NCBI GenBank assembly: GCA_948470475.1 | Contig: OX419347.1 | Span: 2,458,572 to 2,522,571, forward strand | Reading direction: 5' to 3' | Length of the DNA: 64,000 nucleotides | Source: Galaxea fascicularis | Taxonomy: Eukaryota; Cnidaria; Anthozoa; Scleractinia; Euphylliidae | Shown: positions 11,001 through 22,500 of the stretch, in pieces | Layout: each line of letters opens with the position of its first letter | Position numbering within the stretch: position 1 is the first letter of the stretch | Notes under the pieces: generated by a model | Database searches by the model: none | What the model was told of the DNA's origin: nothing | What the model saw: only the letters and a program-made list of their open reading frames with translations | Translations under genes and position numbers: made by a program

Positions 11001-14000
11001 AGCAAACTTGGAATGTGAAGTTGATGATGGTGATGACAAGGAAGGAGATGGTGATGAGAAGAGACCAGCGGGGCGAATGACTCGAGTAAAACAACAGGAG
11101 AATGGTGGAGGTGATAATGCAACCAAGAAAGGTGCTGACATTAAGAAAAATCAGAAACAAGGGGAGAATGTTCAAGAGGGAAGTGACCAAGCAGATACAG
11201 CTAAACTGAGTGGAAGGAAAACCAGAGCACAAAGGAAGAAAGAAGCAGATGCTAAACTGAACAGCTGCCAGGAAAAAGAAAGGGACACGGAAGGTGGTGT
11301 TGAGGACAACCACGAGAAGGTTGAACTTAATGGACGGAAAACAAGGGCACAAAGGAAAAGAGAAGCAGACGCTGAAGTGTACGGAGAGAATGGAAACGGG
11401 AAAGAGAAAAATGGGGATGCCCAACATGACCCTGAAGATTCTCCCCGTAAGGCTTCTCCAGTGCCTGAAAATATAGGACTGAAAGTGACAAGGAAGGGAG
11501 AAAGGAAGTCAGATGTAGATCAAAAAGTGTTGAATAAGGAAAAGGATTACAGAATAGAGACTGGCCTGCAAACAAAAGAAGGAACGGGTAAAGCTTCGGA
11601 AGAGGAGAAGGGAGGGGGATCGGAAACAAAGGAAAGCCGCGTTAGAGGACAGGAAGAATTAACGGATGCCATTGGCGAGTTGGACGAAGACAGCATTTCA
11701 GCTAATCAAACTCTTCAGGAGTCAGTCGGCAACAGTTCCAGTGTATCAAGTAATGTGTCATCCAACTCTGAATCCAAGAAAAGGACAGGGACTAAACGAC
11801 GAAAACACTCAAGTATGTTACCACCATATGCTCGAAGGGCAAACAGAGCGAAGAGCTCGAAAGCGTCTTGTAGAACGAACAGCCAAGACAGCTCTACTGA
11901 GACCGAGCTTAGAAGAGATGCCAAAAAACCGAGATTACAACAACAAAGAACACAACCGAATAGTGGTGAAGAAACATCCAAAAAAGTAGATAAGATTAAC
12001 TCCAGAAAAGGTGGTCGAGCTGCGCGCACTGGGAGGAAATCTGCTGGAGGAAATAAATCTGTTGCACTAGGGAAGAAGAGTAGAAAGTCTGAAGGTACTA
12101 ACGGCAAATCAACGTCTTCAACAGAAGGCATAGGTGAGGATGATGGTGCCTTTGCGGATGCAGATGCTGCTTGTGATGGTGATGACAATGATTCAGTGCA
12201 AGAAGCCGGTGGAGTGGAAGGCAGATCGTTTGAGGAAATTCCACTCGATAGCGCAACACCAGGACAATTTCCTCTTCCCTCTGCTAAATCAAGCACTGCA
12301 TTAAAGTCAATTCTGAAATCTGGAGGCAGAATTGGACGCGCAAATGCAGGTAAGGTACTTCCAGTTAAACAGTTCTGGCTCTAGTTTGTGAAAAGTGATG
12401 CCTAAGGTAAAACAAACTCACAAAGACATAAGCATGGCCTGTACGGTATACTGAGACGTGTAATTGCTAGGAGGCGTGGAAAAGACGAAAAGCGCTGTAG
12501 AAGAATATATTTTTCTACGTCTTTTCATTTATCCCATTCCCCATATGGAGTTCAAAGCCCCGTGCAAGCTAGGTGTTTTTTCAGGTTTTCTTTTCGCAGC
12601 TACCTAAGTTGTGCACGTAATTTCAATGGTCCTTCTTGTCTTTAAACGTCTCTGTGACTATGCTGTTTCGTCGGAACGCAGTGACAAAGCTATCCCTTTT
12701 TCAGCGTCCAGAAAACGACAAATAAACTCGAACAAATCACACTCCGGTGGCAGTGATGCCGACGACGAGAGCGCACAACCAGCCAAGCAGCCAAACAGAA
12801 AACGTCTTTCTACAGTCAGCTTCGCTTCCAGTCCGTTTGTCCGTGAGTCGCCTGCAGACCTCACGTCGTCCAAGTCGTCTAGACGCTCCCCTCTGGCTAG
12901 TCTGTCGTTTGTATCCAAGGATAGTAGTCACCATTTGTCAGATAATTCCTTTACGCCAGGGAGTGGCCGGACTAGGAGAGCGTCTGTGGGTTCGGCTAGT
13001 GGAGTCTCCAGCGCTCACAGTGCAGACTCGGACATTGATCCGGAAGAGGAAGTTACTCTTACAAGTGATGATAAACAACAGGAAGGTAAATTGAAGTTAC
13101 TATGAGTGCCCTTTTGGATTTATGAGTGGTCCACAGGAAGTCCTGGAAAATGCTTGAATTTAAGTCCAGCATTTGCCATTACTGGAAAGTCATTGAAAAT
13201 GGTAGAAGGTCCTGGCAAAACCTTAAAATCTGTTAACTCAAGTAAGTTTTCTTGAAAAAACATCGAAGAGCAAGCCATATGGGAAGATCCACCAACTGTA
13301 CTAGTATATATCTTAATGAGCAGTTTGCGTCCTTGGAAAAAAGTTCTAGAAATGTGCTTCTCAAAAAGCGTAAGAACCCTGTGCATGACACGGTGTGGTA
13401 TGTACCCTGTACATGACACGATGCGGTATGTCGTCTTTCATACGACGGCCATTTTGCGCGACTGGCTAATCTTGAAGAAAGACCAGTCCGATCGTTTGTA
13501 ACGCTATTAAGGGTAATCAGTTTTTCAGACTGATAGCTCACGATCATAAGACCCATCTGTGCATGTCAGCTTGTCTCTAAAACTGCAAATTTTGTCTGCA
13601 AGATGAGTATCTAGGAGTGCTAAAGGTATGTTATGTTAGAGACGCAAATTGGTTGTCTAAAGCTCAAGACGTTGCATCGAATGATCGTCATTCAGTCTCT
13701 AACATAGAGGCGTGCAACTTTCGTTTGAACAGATCGCTAAGTACACGTAAAAGTATCGCAAAATGCGGATCAGATCTTCCAAAAACGCGCCTCTTGCCTC
13801 AAAAGACAGACTTTCTTCTCTCAAGAAACTATGCTTGTATTGAGAGGTGCGACTTTTGAGTTTGCTCGATTTCATTGCATGTTTGATGCCCGATTTTTTG
13901 TTTAGGTTCAGCAGATGAAGGGGGAGCGAGAAGAAGCAAAAGAACCATTGTTCCGCCACTTCAGTATTGGAAGAACGAGAGGATAGACTATGAGCGACGA

Positions 14001-17000
14001 AAATCGGGTAAGCAGTCAGTCATTGGGTCAGACAGTTAGACAGCATGAAATAAAACCTTCCCAAGGTTCACCTTTAGAAGTGGTTGAGCGGCTAACAGCT
14101 GTATCCCGAGTTTCTGTGGAAGGAGGAAATTGGAGAACTCAGAGTAATTAGAGTAAAAATCAGATTTAATTGAGCTGAAGTTAATATTCAATTCAACTCG
14201 CGCCTGCTCGTCACTGTGTATTTATTTCCGTGTATTAGCGATAAGTTAGACTATTAGTTTGATTGGTGTGCACGTGGTTTCTTTTGCTAGGCGGATGGTG
14301 TGTGAAGGGAGTCATCAGAAACCCCACCCCTACACCCAAGATCAGAAAAAAGTCTAAACCCAAGAGAACTGTTACGAAGAAACAAAACCACGGTAAGTTG
14401 AATGTAGCTTTTGCGTGCAGCAGAGATCGTAAGCTTGGCCAGTATCGATACTGAATATTGGCGTCGACGTTATTGAGGTATCGAGAGTTAAGTAAAATCT
14501 CGGCTAATTCGATACCTTCCCGTTGTAGTGACGTAACTGCTTCAGTGGAATAAGACGTGGTGTGTATATTTCGCTGACGTATTTGAGGATTTTTTCCATT
14601 GAAACAGTTGATAATCCGGTGACATTTTCATTTTCTTGAACACTGTATAAAATAATTGCTTTTCCTGTTTATTAAAGTGCTGTTGACTTTTTACTTGGAC
14701 GTACTGGCTGGAAGCTAGATCCTGGTGGATAGTATTAGCTTTGCCATGCTGTTGAGGCCTAACAAGGCCGAAACAGCTGCCCTGGTGGCTACTAATACCT
14801 GGACTCATATTCTATGGGTAGATTTAAGGGGTAACGACCGCCACCTCTTGACTACAGTTATGTGGCTTCAGCTTAGCTAAGCAGATTAATTTGTGCGGTA
14901 TTCTTTGCCGCATCCCGCAGGCTTGACGTTTTGATCTCATTGTCGCACTACCTACGTTGTCAGCTGTTGCCGGCTGATCATGAATAAAATCGCAACGCTA
15001 TTTTTTGTGTTTGCAGTAGATTCATCGCAGGAGGAAGTCGACAATGTAAGTCTACAAAGTATTAGCCATATTTTGCACTATGCGGCTTTGCTCATGATTG
15101 TTCTTCATGACTCCAGTCATATATTGCCATGCAGACATCGGCTAAAATAACGACACTTTTTGTGGTTCCGCCAGTAAACATAATAATGTCCAACCACAAC
15201 TGTTCACTGCTGGGTTCAATTTTTGGAAGCACGATTAAGTTAATCCTGGGTTAGCATGAACTCTGAAATTAGTTTTATTACTGTTCAATCAAGATATTCA
15301 GTTGAGATTTTCACCATGAACTTGACATTTTCTTGAACGTGGAGTTTGTCTTTAAAAGCATTCTCAACGAGCGGTTTACTGTTAATTGTAGGTTGGCGCT
15401 AATATATTTTTGAGTACCTGGGTCCTGGTCTTGTAGTATACTATAGAAGAGTCATGTACACTGTTACCCTGACCGTATTAATAGAGTCTCCGTGTTTGAG
15501 AGAAATGTTTCGGTGGGAGCTGCGAAAACTGTCCGTGTGTGGGGGGTTGACTGTATAGTTCCCAATGAAATCGATACTATTGCAAGCAAGTTCTAGAGAC
15601 TATACTTTTTCCAATAGGAGGAGTTGGAAGGATTCCAAGAGATTATCAATCCAACAAGCACCGTGTTTAACCCAGAAAAGAATGAGGATGTGGAAATGGG
15701 TGAGTAGAACAGTCCTGTGTTGAGTATTATCGTTATGTAGAAAAAAAAAATAGTCAGTATTTAGAGAGGGTAACACCAGAAAGCTATCACTAAGTTAAAT
15801 AGAGTAGCCCTCATTCAGATCGAATTGGAATTTCAGTGGAAATATTGCTTGATTGATATGATTATGGTTGTAAAAGTAGTGGTTATGGAGAGATTTTTTT
15901 TCCTTTTTATAAGCGAATATTCTGTTTAACACAGGCGGATTTTTTTCCGCAGTTTAAAAAAATTTACTGCTGTGGGTGTTTTGCCCTCTGTTGTCACCTG
16001 CTCACTAGTCTCTTATCGCATTTTGGACTGTATTGTTTGTCACTCTCCATAGTCACGATCCGAGCAATTGACCAGTTACTACTGTTGCCGGAACGCGTTA
16101 CTTTCAGCACTACAGCTGATTCGACTCCTTCACCCAATGAAGATAAGAGCTAAGCAAAGGGAGCCTCGCAATGTAACTTTAGATATTAGGTCAGTCTTTC
16201 GATGGGACGGTAATAAAGCTTTCATATTAAATACGAAAATCTGTATGCTAAAATGTGGACGCTGCTTCTTTAAAATATTGCTCTTTCAGATCTCTTTCAT
16301 GCCCCAGGCATGCTGAAATTCACAAATCCCGCGGGGAAACCCGCGTCGGAGGATGACCCGCTTATTGTTCATAAGTTCATTTCACAACCACTCTTTGGAG
16401 GCGGACAAGTGATTTTGAGGCCTGGAGCAGAAAAGGGAAGACAGTTCGTTCGAAATGATACCATGGTGAGTTCCCTTAGCTGTAGCCTGCGTAGCATGAG
16501 AAAGCGTATTTGGATGGGCGAGCGATGAATAATCCTTCGATTTCATTTTGAGAAAAAATATCACCAGATTATAATTCCAAATGTTATTTGCTGGTGTTGT
16601 TGTTGTCATGGCTTGATGACTGTTAGTTAATAGCGGTTATCAAACTGGTTTGAGAACTGTAAGCGAGACAGTTTTCTCGTGATGTGAATTCATCAAAGAT
16701 TCCACTGACAATTTCACTGATAAGTGACATTTTCAGTCGTTTTCATAGCCTGCGTTTGAGGAACGAAAACGAACGAAAACTAGTTCTTATGAACTTTTTT
16801 CATAACGCGTTTTGAGAAATTTCTGCGGCTTAGAAAACTTCCAAAATAACTGCATGAGGACTAACCTTTGTTTCCTTTGAAGGTGTTTTACGTGATAAAA
16901 GGCAAAATCATGGTTACTATTCACCAGTCGTCTGTTGTCCTGAATACTGGCTCGAGTTTCTTTGTCCCACAAGGTAAATTTGTGTATCTGTTGTTGGTAG

Positions 17001-17712
17001 TCTTTACACTAGGCTATTAAGTAAGACTTAAGAGCTGCTAAGTTTTACTTTACCAAAATATGTGTGTGAAGGCCTAAGTAAAATCTCAAGTCCCTTTACT
17101 TTGCATCTCATTAAAGTCGGAAAGTTGAAACGATTCAAGAAAGTTTCAAGTGACTTGAAAACCATCCTTACAACCGACTTAGCCAACTTGCAGTTTTATG
17201 AGCTTTGAGGCGGGCGAAGAATGTCAGTCATTGGTAGTCTTTACACTAGAGGATAATTATACTTAGGAATATTTCAAGTCAAGTAAATTTTTGATGCTTC
17301 ACTGAAGTAAATGTTTGTGACTTCTCGCTTCACACACAAGTGATGTTTTTTACTTCAAAGATAACTTAAGTTTATTTTCCCAGGCAGTTAATTCTATTTG
17401 TTCTCATTCTGTCAGCTACATGATTTTTTTTACGGTTAAAAGAATCATATTTGAAACTCAAAGGAATTTTTCTTCAGGAAAATAAAATTTTTTACGTGGT
17501 GCTCAATCTTTCTTTCTTTTTCTGCCCGTTTTCCTTATCTTCTCCAGAAAAAAAAGAAAAGCAAATAACAAACCAAAGAAACAGAGCAAGGAAACAAAAA
17601 GAAGTTAGTTGCATAACATGTGATATTTTCTTTTTCTTCAGGGAATTCTTACAACATTAAAAACCTCAAGCAGACAGAAGCCAAACTGATGTTTGTCCAG
17701 ATCAAGGGATAA
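4906..17712 (+). CDS. CENPC: CENP-C / Mif2 kinetochore protein, 16 exons
   Basis: Inner-kinetochore scaffold that binds CENP-A nucleosomes and recruits the outer kinetochore. Exons: 4906-4920, 5296-5369, 6650-6732, 7169-7235, 8089-8171, 8788-8989, 9536-9598, 9714-12349, 12705-13085, 13906-14007, 14291-14392, 15017-15045, 15618-15699, 16308-16465, 16883-16973 and 17642-17712. Phases agree throughout, giving 1412 residues. Residues 30-57 and 80-107 are two copies of a box starting RRTGVPLNI and ending DDYFPD/EDYFPD, which matches the N-terminal Mif2 box. The middle is acidic/basic and low in order, with internal repeats (GRKTRAQRK twice, NKQKGTTV twice). The CENP-C motif is at 1210-1233 (RRSKRTIVPPLQYW), with the nucleosome-contacting R and W residues present. 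The cupin dimerisation domain is about 1307-1412 (FYVIKGKI, SFFVPQGNSYNIKNL). It is longer than human CENP-C (943 residues), mainly because of exon 8. The tiny first exon and weak acceptors at 8088 and 8787 are the least certain joins. Confidence 0.92.
5690..6060 (+). repeat. Interspersed repeat in CENP-C intron 2 with a partial tandem copy
   Basis: The block at about 5690-5920 contains 'ggcactatgg', 'ttaccccttaaatctacc' and 'ttttggccttgttaggcct'. Its first 90 bases are repeated in diverged form at about 5945-6045 (aagaataccacacaagttaa, aagctgaaagccaaacatag). A relative lies in the opposite orientation in intron 11 (about 14735-14920). This looks like an interspersed, probably SINE-like, family. 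It gives rise to small open frames that are not genes. Confidence 0.6.
6183..6330. mobile_element. Foldback miniature element with GGCCCC ends
   Basis: The ends are GGCCCCATTTGTTCAAA and its near-perfect complement TTTGAACAACTGGGGCC. The inner parts also pair, with TATCC-rich words on both sides (tctatccagcagataa / ttatccgctggatagag). The whole 148 bp is therefore close to one long hairpin. It lies in intron 2 of CENP-C and is non-autonomous. A related end structure is seen in the element at 23384-23620. Confidence 0.75.
7621..7899. mobile_element. Inverted-repeat element with an internal perfect 25-bp hairpin
   Basis: The outer ends TATAACAAAATTCTCGA and TCGAAATTTGTTATA are imperfect inverted repeats. 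Inside, 7693-7717 and 7730-7754 are exact complements over 25 bases (GGTGTCCAATTACAGGTATC and its partner), separated by 12 bases. The element lies in CENP-C intron 4. It has no coding capacity. I infer a miniature transposon. Confidence 0.6.
7912..8053. mobile_element. Foldback element with perfect 39-bp terminal inverted repeats
   Basis: Bases 7912-7950 (beginning TAGTAATTGGACCGAGTGG) are the exact reverse complement of 8015-8053 (ending CCACTCGGTCCAATTACTA). The 64-base centre also pairs partly ('gtaatttcaaat' and 'tttgaaattac'). Perfect arms suggest a recent insertion or ongoing conversion. The right end lies only 36 bases from the start of CENP-C exon 5, which may explain the weak pyrimidine tract at that acceptor. 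Confidence 0.8.
14735..14920 (-). repeat. Inverted relative of the intron-2 repeat, in CENP-C intron 11
   Basis: The words 'gaggcctaacaaggccgaaa', 'ggtagatttaaggggtaac' and 'gctactaatacctgg' are the reverse complements of those in the repeat at 5690-5920, with substitutions. This shows one interspersed family present twice in the same gene, in opposite orientations. Confidence 0.65.
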
Positions 17713-19507
17713 AGACACAAGATATTCGAAGAACATAAGCTTAAGACTTAAGTAGGAACTCTCCCCTTCAAAATAATTTTATAGCCATTCGCAGTGGTAT
17801 GTTAAGTTTGTAAAGTCGACAGCAACAGTGTTCGTTCTTCCAACGTCTTTTACCAAAGGAAGGGTAAATTGTACGAACTGGTCTCCGGAATAGAACGACA
17901 AGTTCCGCAATGACTTTAACTAAAAGGGAGTTCAATATATAAATTACCCTCAGAAATCCTTCGCTCGCTCACAGACGTCCCCTGTTGATCTCAAAGCAAG
18001 GGATTCCGCAGTTTTTTGGGCGGATGATGGCTAGCATAATTGTACAATCGGCAAGGTCTGCCCTCCGAAAAGAAAAAGAAAAAACAACGACAACAAGTTA
18101 TGGCTTAGTTAGTTAATGGCTTTGAGTCAGTTGAGACTGAATAACATATGTCAATGACTTGAAAACGATTGTTTTTTATCAAAGTCACGATGTAGTTGAA
18201 CGTAAAGAACTAAAAAATAATGGCCAGCATTAAATAACAGTTTTCACCGAGAAACGTGTTAAGTGAATTTAAGTCCAGCGTTTGAACAGTTACGTTTTAG
18301 AATAATAATTGTTTCAACTGTGGTTCCTGCCGTCAAACTGAACAACATGTTGAAATAATAATGACGCGCCAACTTTTTAACTTTAAGTGCTGTTCGTCGC
18401 TCCGCCACGCTAAAAAATTACGTCAATGTTGTAGATTGATGCCAAGGTAGATACCCAGTGTTGGCCTGTTAATAGAGGATTTAGTATATGCAAAATATTT
18501 TACGATATTTATTTTTATAAGTTCATCTTTGTAAAACCGTTAGCTATAGAAGGTTGTCAATCCAGTCTTGTTTCACTTAAGAAATAGCCAACGCTTGTGA
18601 TACCAATAAATATGCTTTCGTCTTTGAGTCAGTTGTGTGACTTTGTGTCATTTTTATGGGTAGGTGATGGGTCACATTTAGGTTCGAGCTGGATACATTT
18701 CTCACAATTTCATTGAATTACTGAGAAAATTATACTCGTCAAGCAGTTATTACTTGCTGCTTGTCATCACGATGTAACTACACCATGATGTTCGCCACGA
18801 TCGTCTTCTGTGTGGAGCCTACCACGCGTGTTATAGTGGTATTTGCCATAATCGTCCACTGAGACTTCCACGCGTTTTGTCAATTGTACCGTGTAAAACC
18901 CAGCCTCGGTTCGAGTCTCCCGGGAGAATCAGTGGTTGACCAAGTCTGAACGAAAATAGTCCTTCATTACAAGTCAAGTGGATAGTGTCCATGACACTAG
19001 TGTGAGCGAGAAAATTCATTCAGCTTCGAGGTAACATAGTAAATTGAAAGCGTTCAATAGTCATACCATATTCACATGTGAACCGTATGCGTCTTCCCCC
19101 TTGGAATCATTCCCCTGTTCCCCGAGTGGTTCAATCCCGGCCCTAGGTTCAACTTGACTGCGATGAAGACATGCACCTGTACAAAAAGGTACTAGAGCCA
19201 TGGGAGGGTCGACATACGCTACAACCAATGAATGATATTTTTCTGCTCACTCACTCAAGGTCGTCGATTCAGGATTGGAACGTGTCAAGGACAAACCCGT
19301 TGTCAATCGCTGTGACGTTTTTCGAGGGTGCTTACACAACCAAATTATTGAAAGGATCCTCGTTACCAGCCTCCTCAGTTGATTATCGGTGTTGTTTTTT
19401 GTCGCCTAGCAGAAAACGCAGAAGACGGGCTTTCTGCTACCAACAGTTCGAGAACGTTTGATGGGGATAATGTGAGTCTTTTCATCTTTCATCCGTTCGA
19501 ATTGGCA
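17713..19507. other. CENP-C 3' region and spacer before BTBD19
   Basis: After the CENP-C stop the sequence is AT-rich with no recognisable gene. A canonical AATAAA at 18605-18610, followed by TG/GT-rich sequence (gtcagttgtgtgactttgtgtc), is the best candidate for the CENP-C polyadenylation signal, implying a 3' untranslated region of about 0.9 kb. The stretch 18640-19507 holds short open frames without family resemblance and probably includes the promoter and 5' leader of the next gene. Confidence 0.5.
18605..18610 (+). terminator. Candidate polyadenylation signal of CENP-C
   Basis: A canonical AATAAA is followed within 30 bases by a GT-rich tract. It is the first well-formed signal with such a downstream element after the stop codon. 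Confidence 0.45.
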
Positions 19508-22500
19508 ATGGCACAAGAGCGCACTATTCCTGGGTGCCCTTGGGCTTTCGCCGATGACATGAGAGGAATCATCGACAAGAAAGAATTCTGGTTTGTAACG
19601 ATCGTAACGTTAATTTAAAATTTATTTGTTTTAATTTCTTCAAACATTACAATTAAGCATAATTACTAAAGCTAAAAGAACTTTGTGGAAAATAACCAAG
19701 AAATAATTGCTTTAAGTTATTTGACCAGTGATAAGTGTATTTATGAAATACTTAAGGAAAATACTTACATTACCAGGCATGCAAGCAGGTCACCTTGTCG
19801 TTGATCATGACTTTATGAAGTGATCACTTTTGATTTATTGGCAATTCAGTTAAATTGAAATTCTAGGGAATTAAATTCAACTTGCCTTTGTATTCTGTAC
19901 GTTAGATGAATATTGCGGCAATTAAATGTAGTATCAAGTAGTGTGTTTAATGTTGGAGGATACATGTAAATTCAGTCTCACCTCGCATCAGTATTTAGGC
20001 TCTGGTGGAAGTAGCCTGACAAAGACATCAGTGACTTTGATGTCAACTCATCATGAAATAGTGATCAAGTGACATATCACCTGTAGTTTAAATTTAAACA
20101 AATCTTTAATCAGTTGTATTCTTTTCATATCTGCCCTTAACTGAGCAGCAATATTACACTGTAGTTGTAAGTAAAATCCACCAATTTGGCTGAGTTGACT
20201 GCAACCAGATAAGTCCCTCCATACAATTCTCAACTTTTAGAGCGGCACTGAAGTTCAATTTGCCCATCAGTTTATGAGAACTCAAGGTCAGTTTTGTTTG
20301 TTAAGAGGAAACCACAGTACATACCATCAACTTTAAATATTAAAAGAAGGTTACTTTTCAAACAATCTGATTGACTGTTAGCTTCAAGGCACTGTGGCAA
20401 GCAGATGCTATGTAGGTTGGATATTTTCCAGTTTCTGTAGATAGCTAAATCACTTAACATATTAAAGTTTATAGAACTGGTTATCAAACTGCACCAAGAA
20501 TTTTTGAAATGAAAATGAATTCTCGAATTTTTTAAGACCTCTAAATGCACACATCCGAATCACCTTTTCAAAGCTGCAAGTAAAAGTGAATTTTGTCTTA
20601 ATTTGTTCCTCAGTTTCTGCACCCAAAGTGCTAAAAAATATGTCTTTGCCATTTGCCATAGTTAATTACATTAACATTTTGTAATGCCACTAAAAAATGT
20701 GGAGTGATAGTACAAAAATTGCTCCTGGAGAAGAAATTTTTCAAAACGAAAAATTTGCAGAGCTGACACGTTTTTGTTGTTCATATGTTAAACTAGCTGC
20801 TGCCCAAATTTGAGGGCAAATGAAAAAAAAACCTTTTTTAGCACTTATGGCCCAAGCGCCATAAATCAACTGGAAAAAATGAGAAGAAAGGTAAGATGTT
20901 TACTATATCTCTGAGGTTAATTGGGTGTGTGGGAAAGGAAACTTTCAAATTTAGTGGGCCGTACAGTAGAATATGGCCTGCAAAATTGACCAATCACAGC
21001 GAATGCACTAACTGAGAGATATAATAAAGAAGAATATTGCCCTGCTAGCACTTAGCCAATCAGAGTGTGTGTTTTATCAGCTACAAGCACCACCCATACA
21101 ACAATATAATGTAACCCTCCATATACATTGTAGTCTAAAACTACTAGTTTCCTGACTTGATTTCTGCCTACTTTTAATTTTAACTGCAGTGACATCAAAT
21201 TCATTGTGGGAGCTAACAGGAAAGTGGTTCGTGCCAACAAAGCAATTCTAATGGCAAGGTAAAGGCAAATTTAAAAAAATCAAGCTTCTTAGGCACTGTA
21301 TGCTTTTCTTTAAATGTGGATTTTATTTATAGGTGTGAGGTTTTCAAGGCAATGTTGTTGGATCAGAAAGAAAATGCCAAACAGAAACCTGATCTACAGG
21401 ATGTTCCACTAGTTCTAGCAGATGTCACACCAGACGTTTTCATGTCACTACTGGAATTTCTGTACACTAACACATGTACACTTAACAGCAAGAATGTGAG
21501 TTGATGTATTCTATTTTTTAAACTCGTAACAGTACCATTTTTGTTTACTTAAAAACTACTGATAAAAAAAAGAAGAATTCAAACCCCTTGGTACATAACA
21601 GTGAACTTAAAAGTTAGAATCTCTAAATAGTTTATTATAAGCAACCTCACAGAATATACTGCACTCAAGTAGCTTGAAAGACATCTTTTTTCTTTTTGAC
21701 TTAATAACTATTGTACCACTGCATTTGTTCAACGTTATGTTTGTTTTTTCAGGTTATGGATGTCATGGGTTGTGCTATGGAGTACAATTTAGAACAACTT
21801 CAAAGGGTAGAGTTACTGTTGATTTTAAGTTGTTCAATTAAAAATACTTAACTGATCATCTTTGTCTCTTTTGGCTGCTAATTTTTCATTCCTTGTGGCA
21901 GATTTGTGAGCAGTATATTGGGGAAACTCTTGCAGTTGAGACAGCATCTGAAGCAATGCAGGTTTGTACAACTTCAACAAATACATGTCTGTTTGTATCA
22001 TGTTTGACCCATTCCCACTGACTCCCCCTCCCCTCCCCCTCCCCTTCCCTCCCCTCCCTTCCCCCTCCCTTCTCCCTCCCTTCTCCCTCCCTTCTCCCTC
22101 CCCCAAGCTGTTTCTTTTGTTGTACACAAGTAGAAAGAATATCTCCTTTTCTCTTACCTGCCACCATCAGTCATAAGCCTTACCAAAAGTAACCCATATA
22201 AAAGAGTCCACAACTTTTATTCGAAGTTTATGGTTTCCTAATGATGTGTCTTAACTTATTAGATTGCAGTCACGTATGGGCAAGAGGAGTTGAAGGAGCG
22301 CTGTTTGGACTTCATTGAAGAGAACACAGAAAGCGTTTTCAGAACAAAGGGATTTCACGAGTTGTCTGAGGATGCCCTGGCGTTACTACTCCAAAGTGAC
22401 AAACTGATGATGGATGAGCTGGAAATCCTTGCAGCCGTGAGGGAGTGGGCCACAGTTAATTCTGTAAGGCTTTGAAGCTGTAAGATTTTCGTGCCTTACT

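Noticed and set aside
10123..12296. Long minus-strand open frames opposite CENP-C exon 8
   Set aside because: They are antisense shadows of a lysine/glutamate-rich exon, rich in Leu, Phe and Ser by codon complement.
15420..15565. Second Tigger-like element in CENP-C intron 12
   Set aside because: Words such as 'gaccgtattaatagagtctcc' and 'gggggttgactgta' are suggestive, but no paired ends could be defined.
16048..16160. Possible extra CENP-C exon after an acceptor at 16051 (ctctccatag)
   Set aside because: Joined in phase 1 to exon 13 it soon runs into TAA, and no donor gives a good family match. Exon 13 joins directly to exon 14 in phase, so I left it out. It could be a poison exon.
21834..22167. 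Glycine/arginine-rich minus-strand frames
   Set aside because: They are produced by the CCCTCC low-complexity tract in BTBD19 intron 5.
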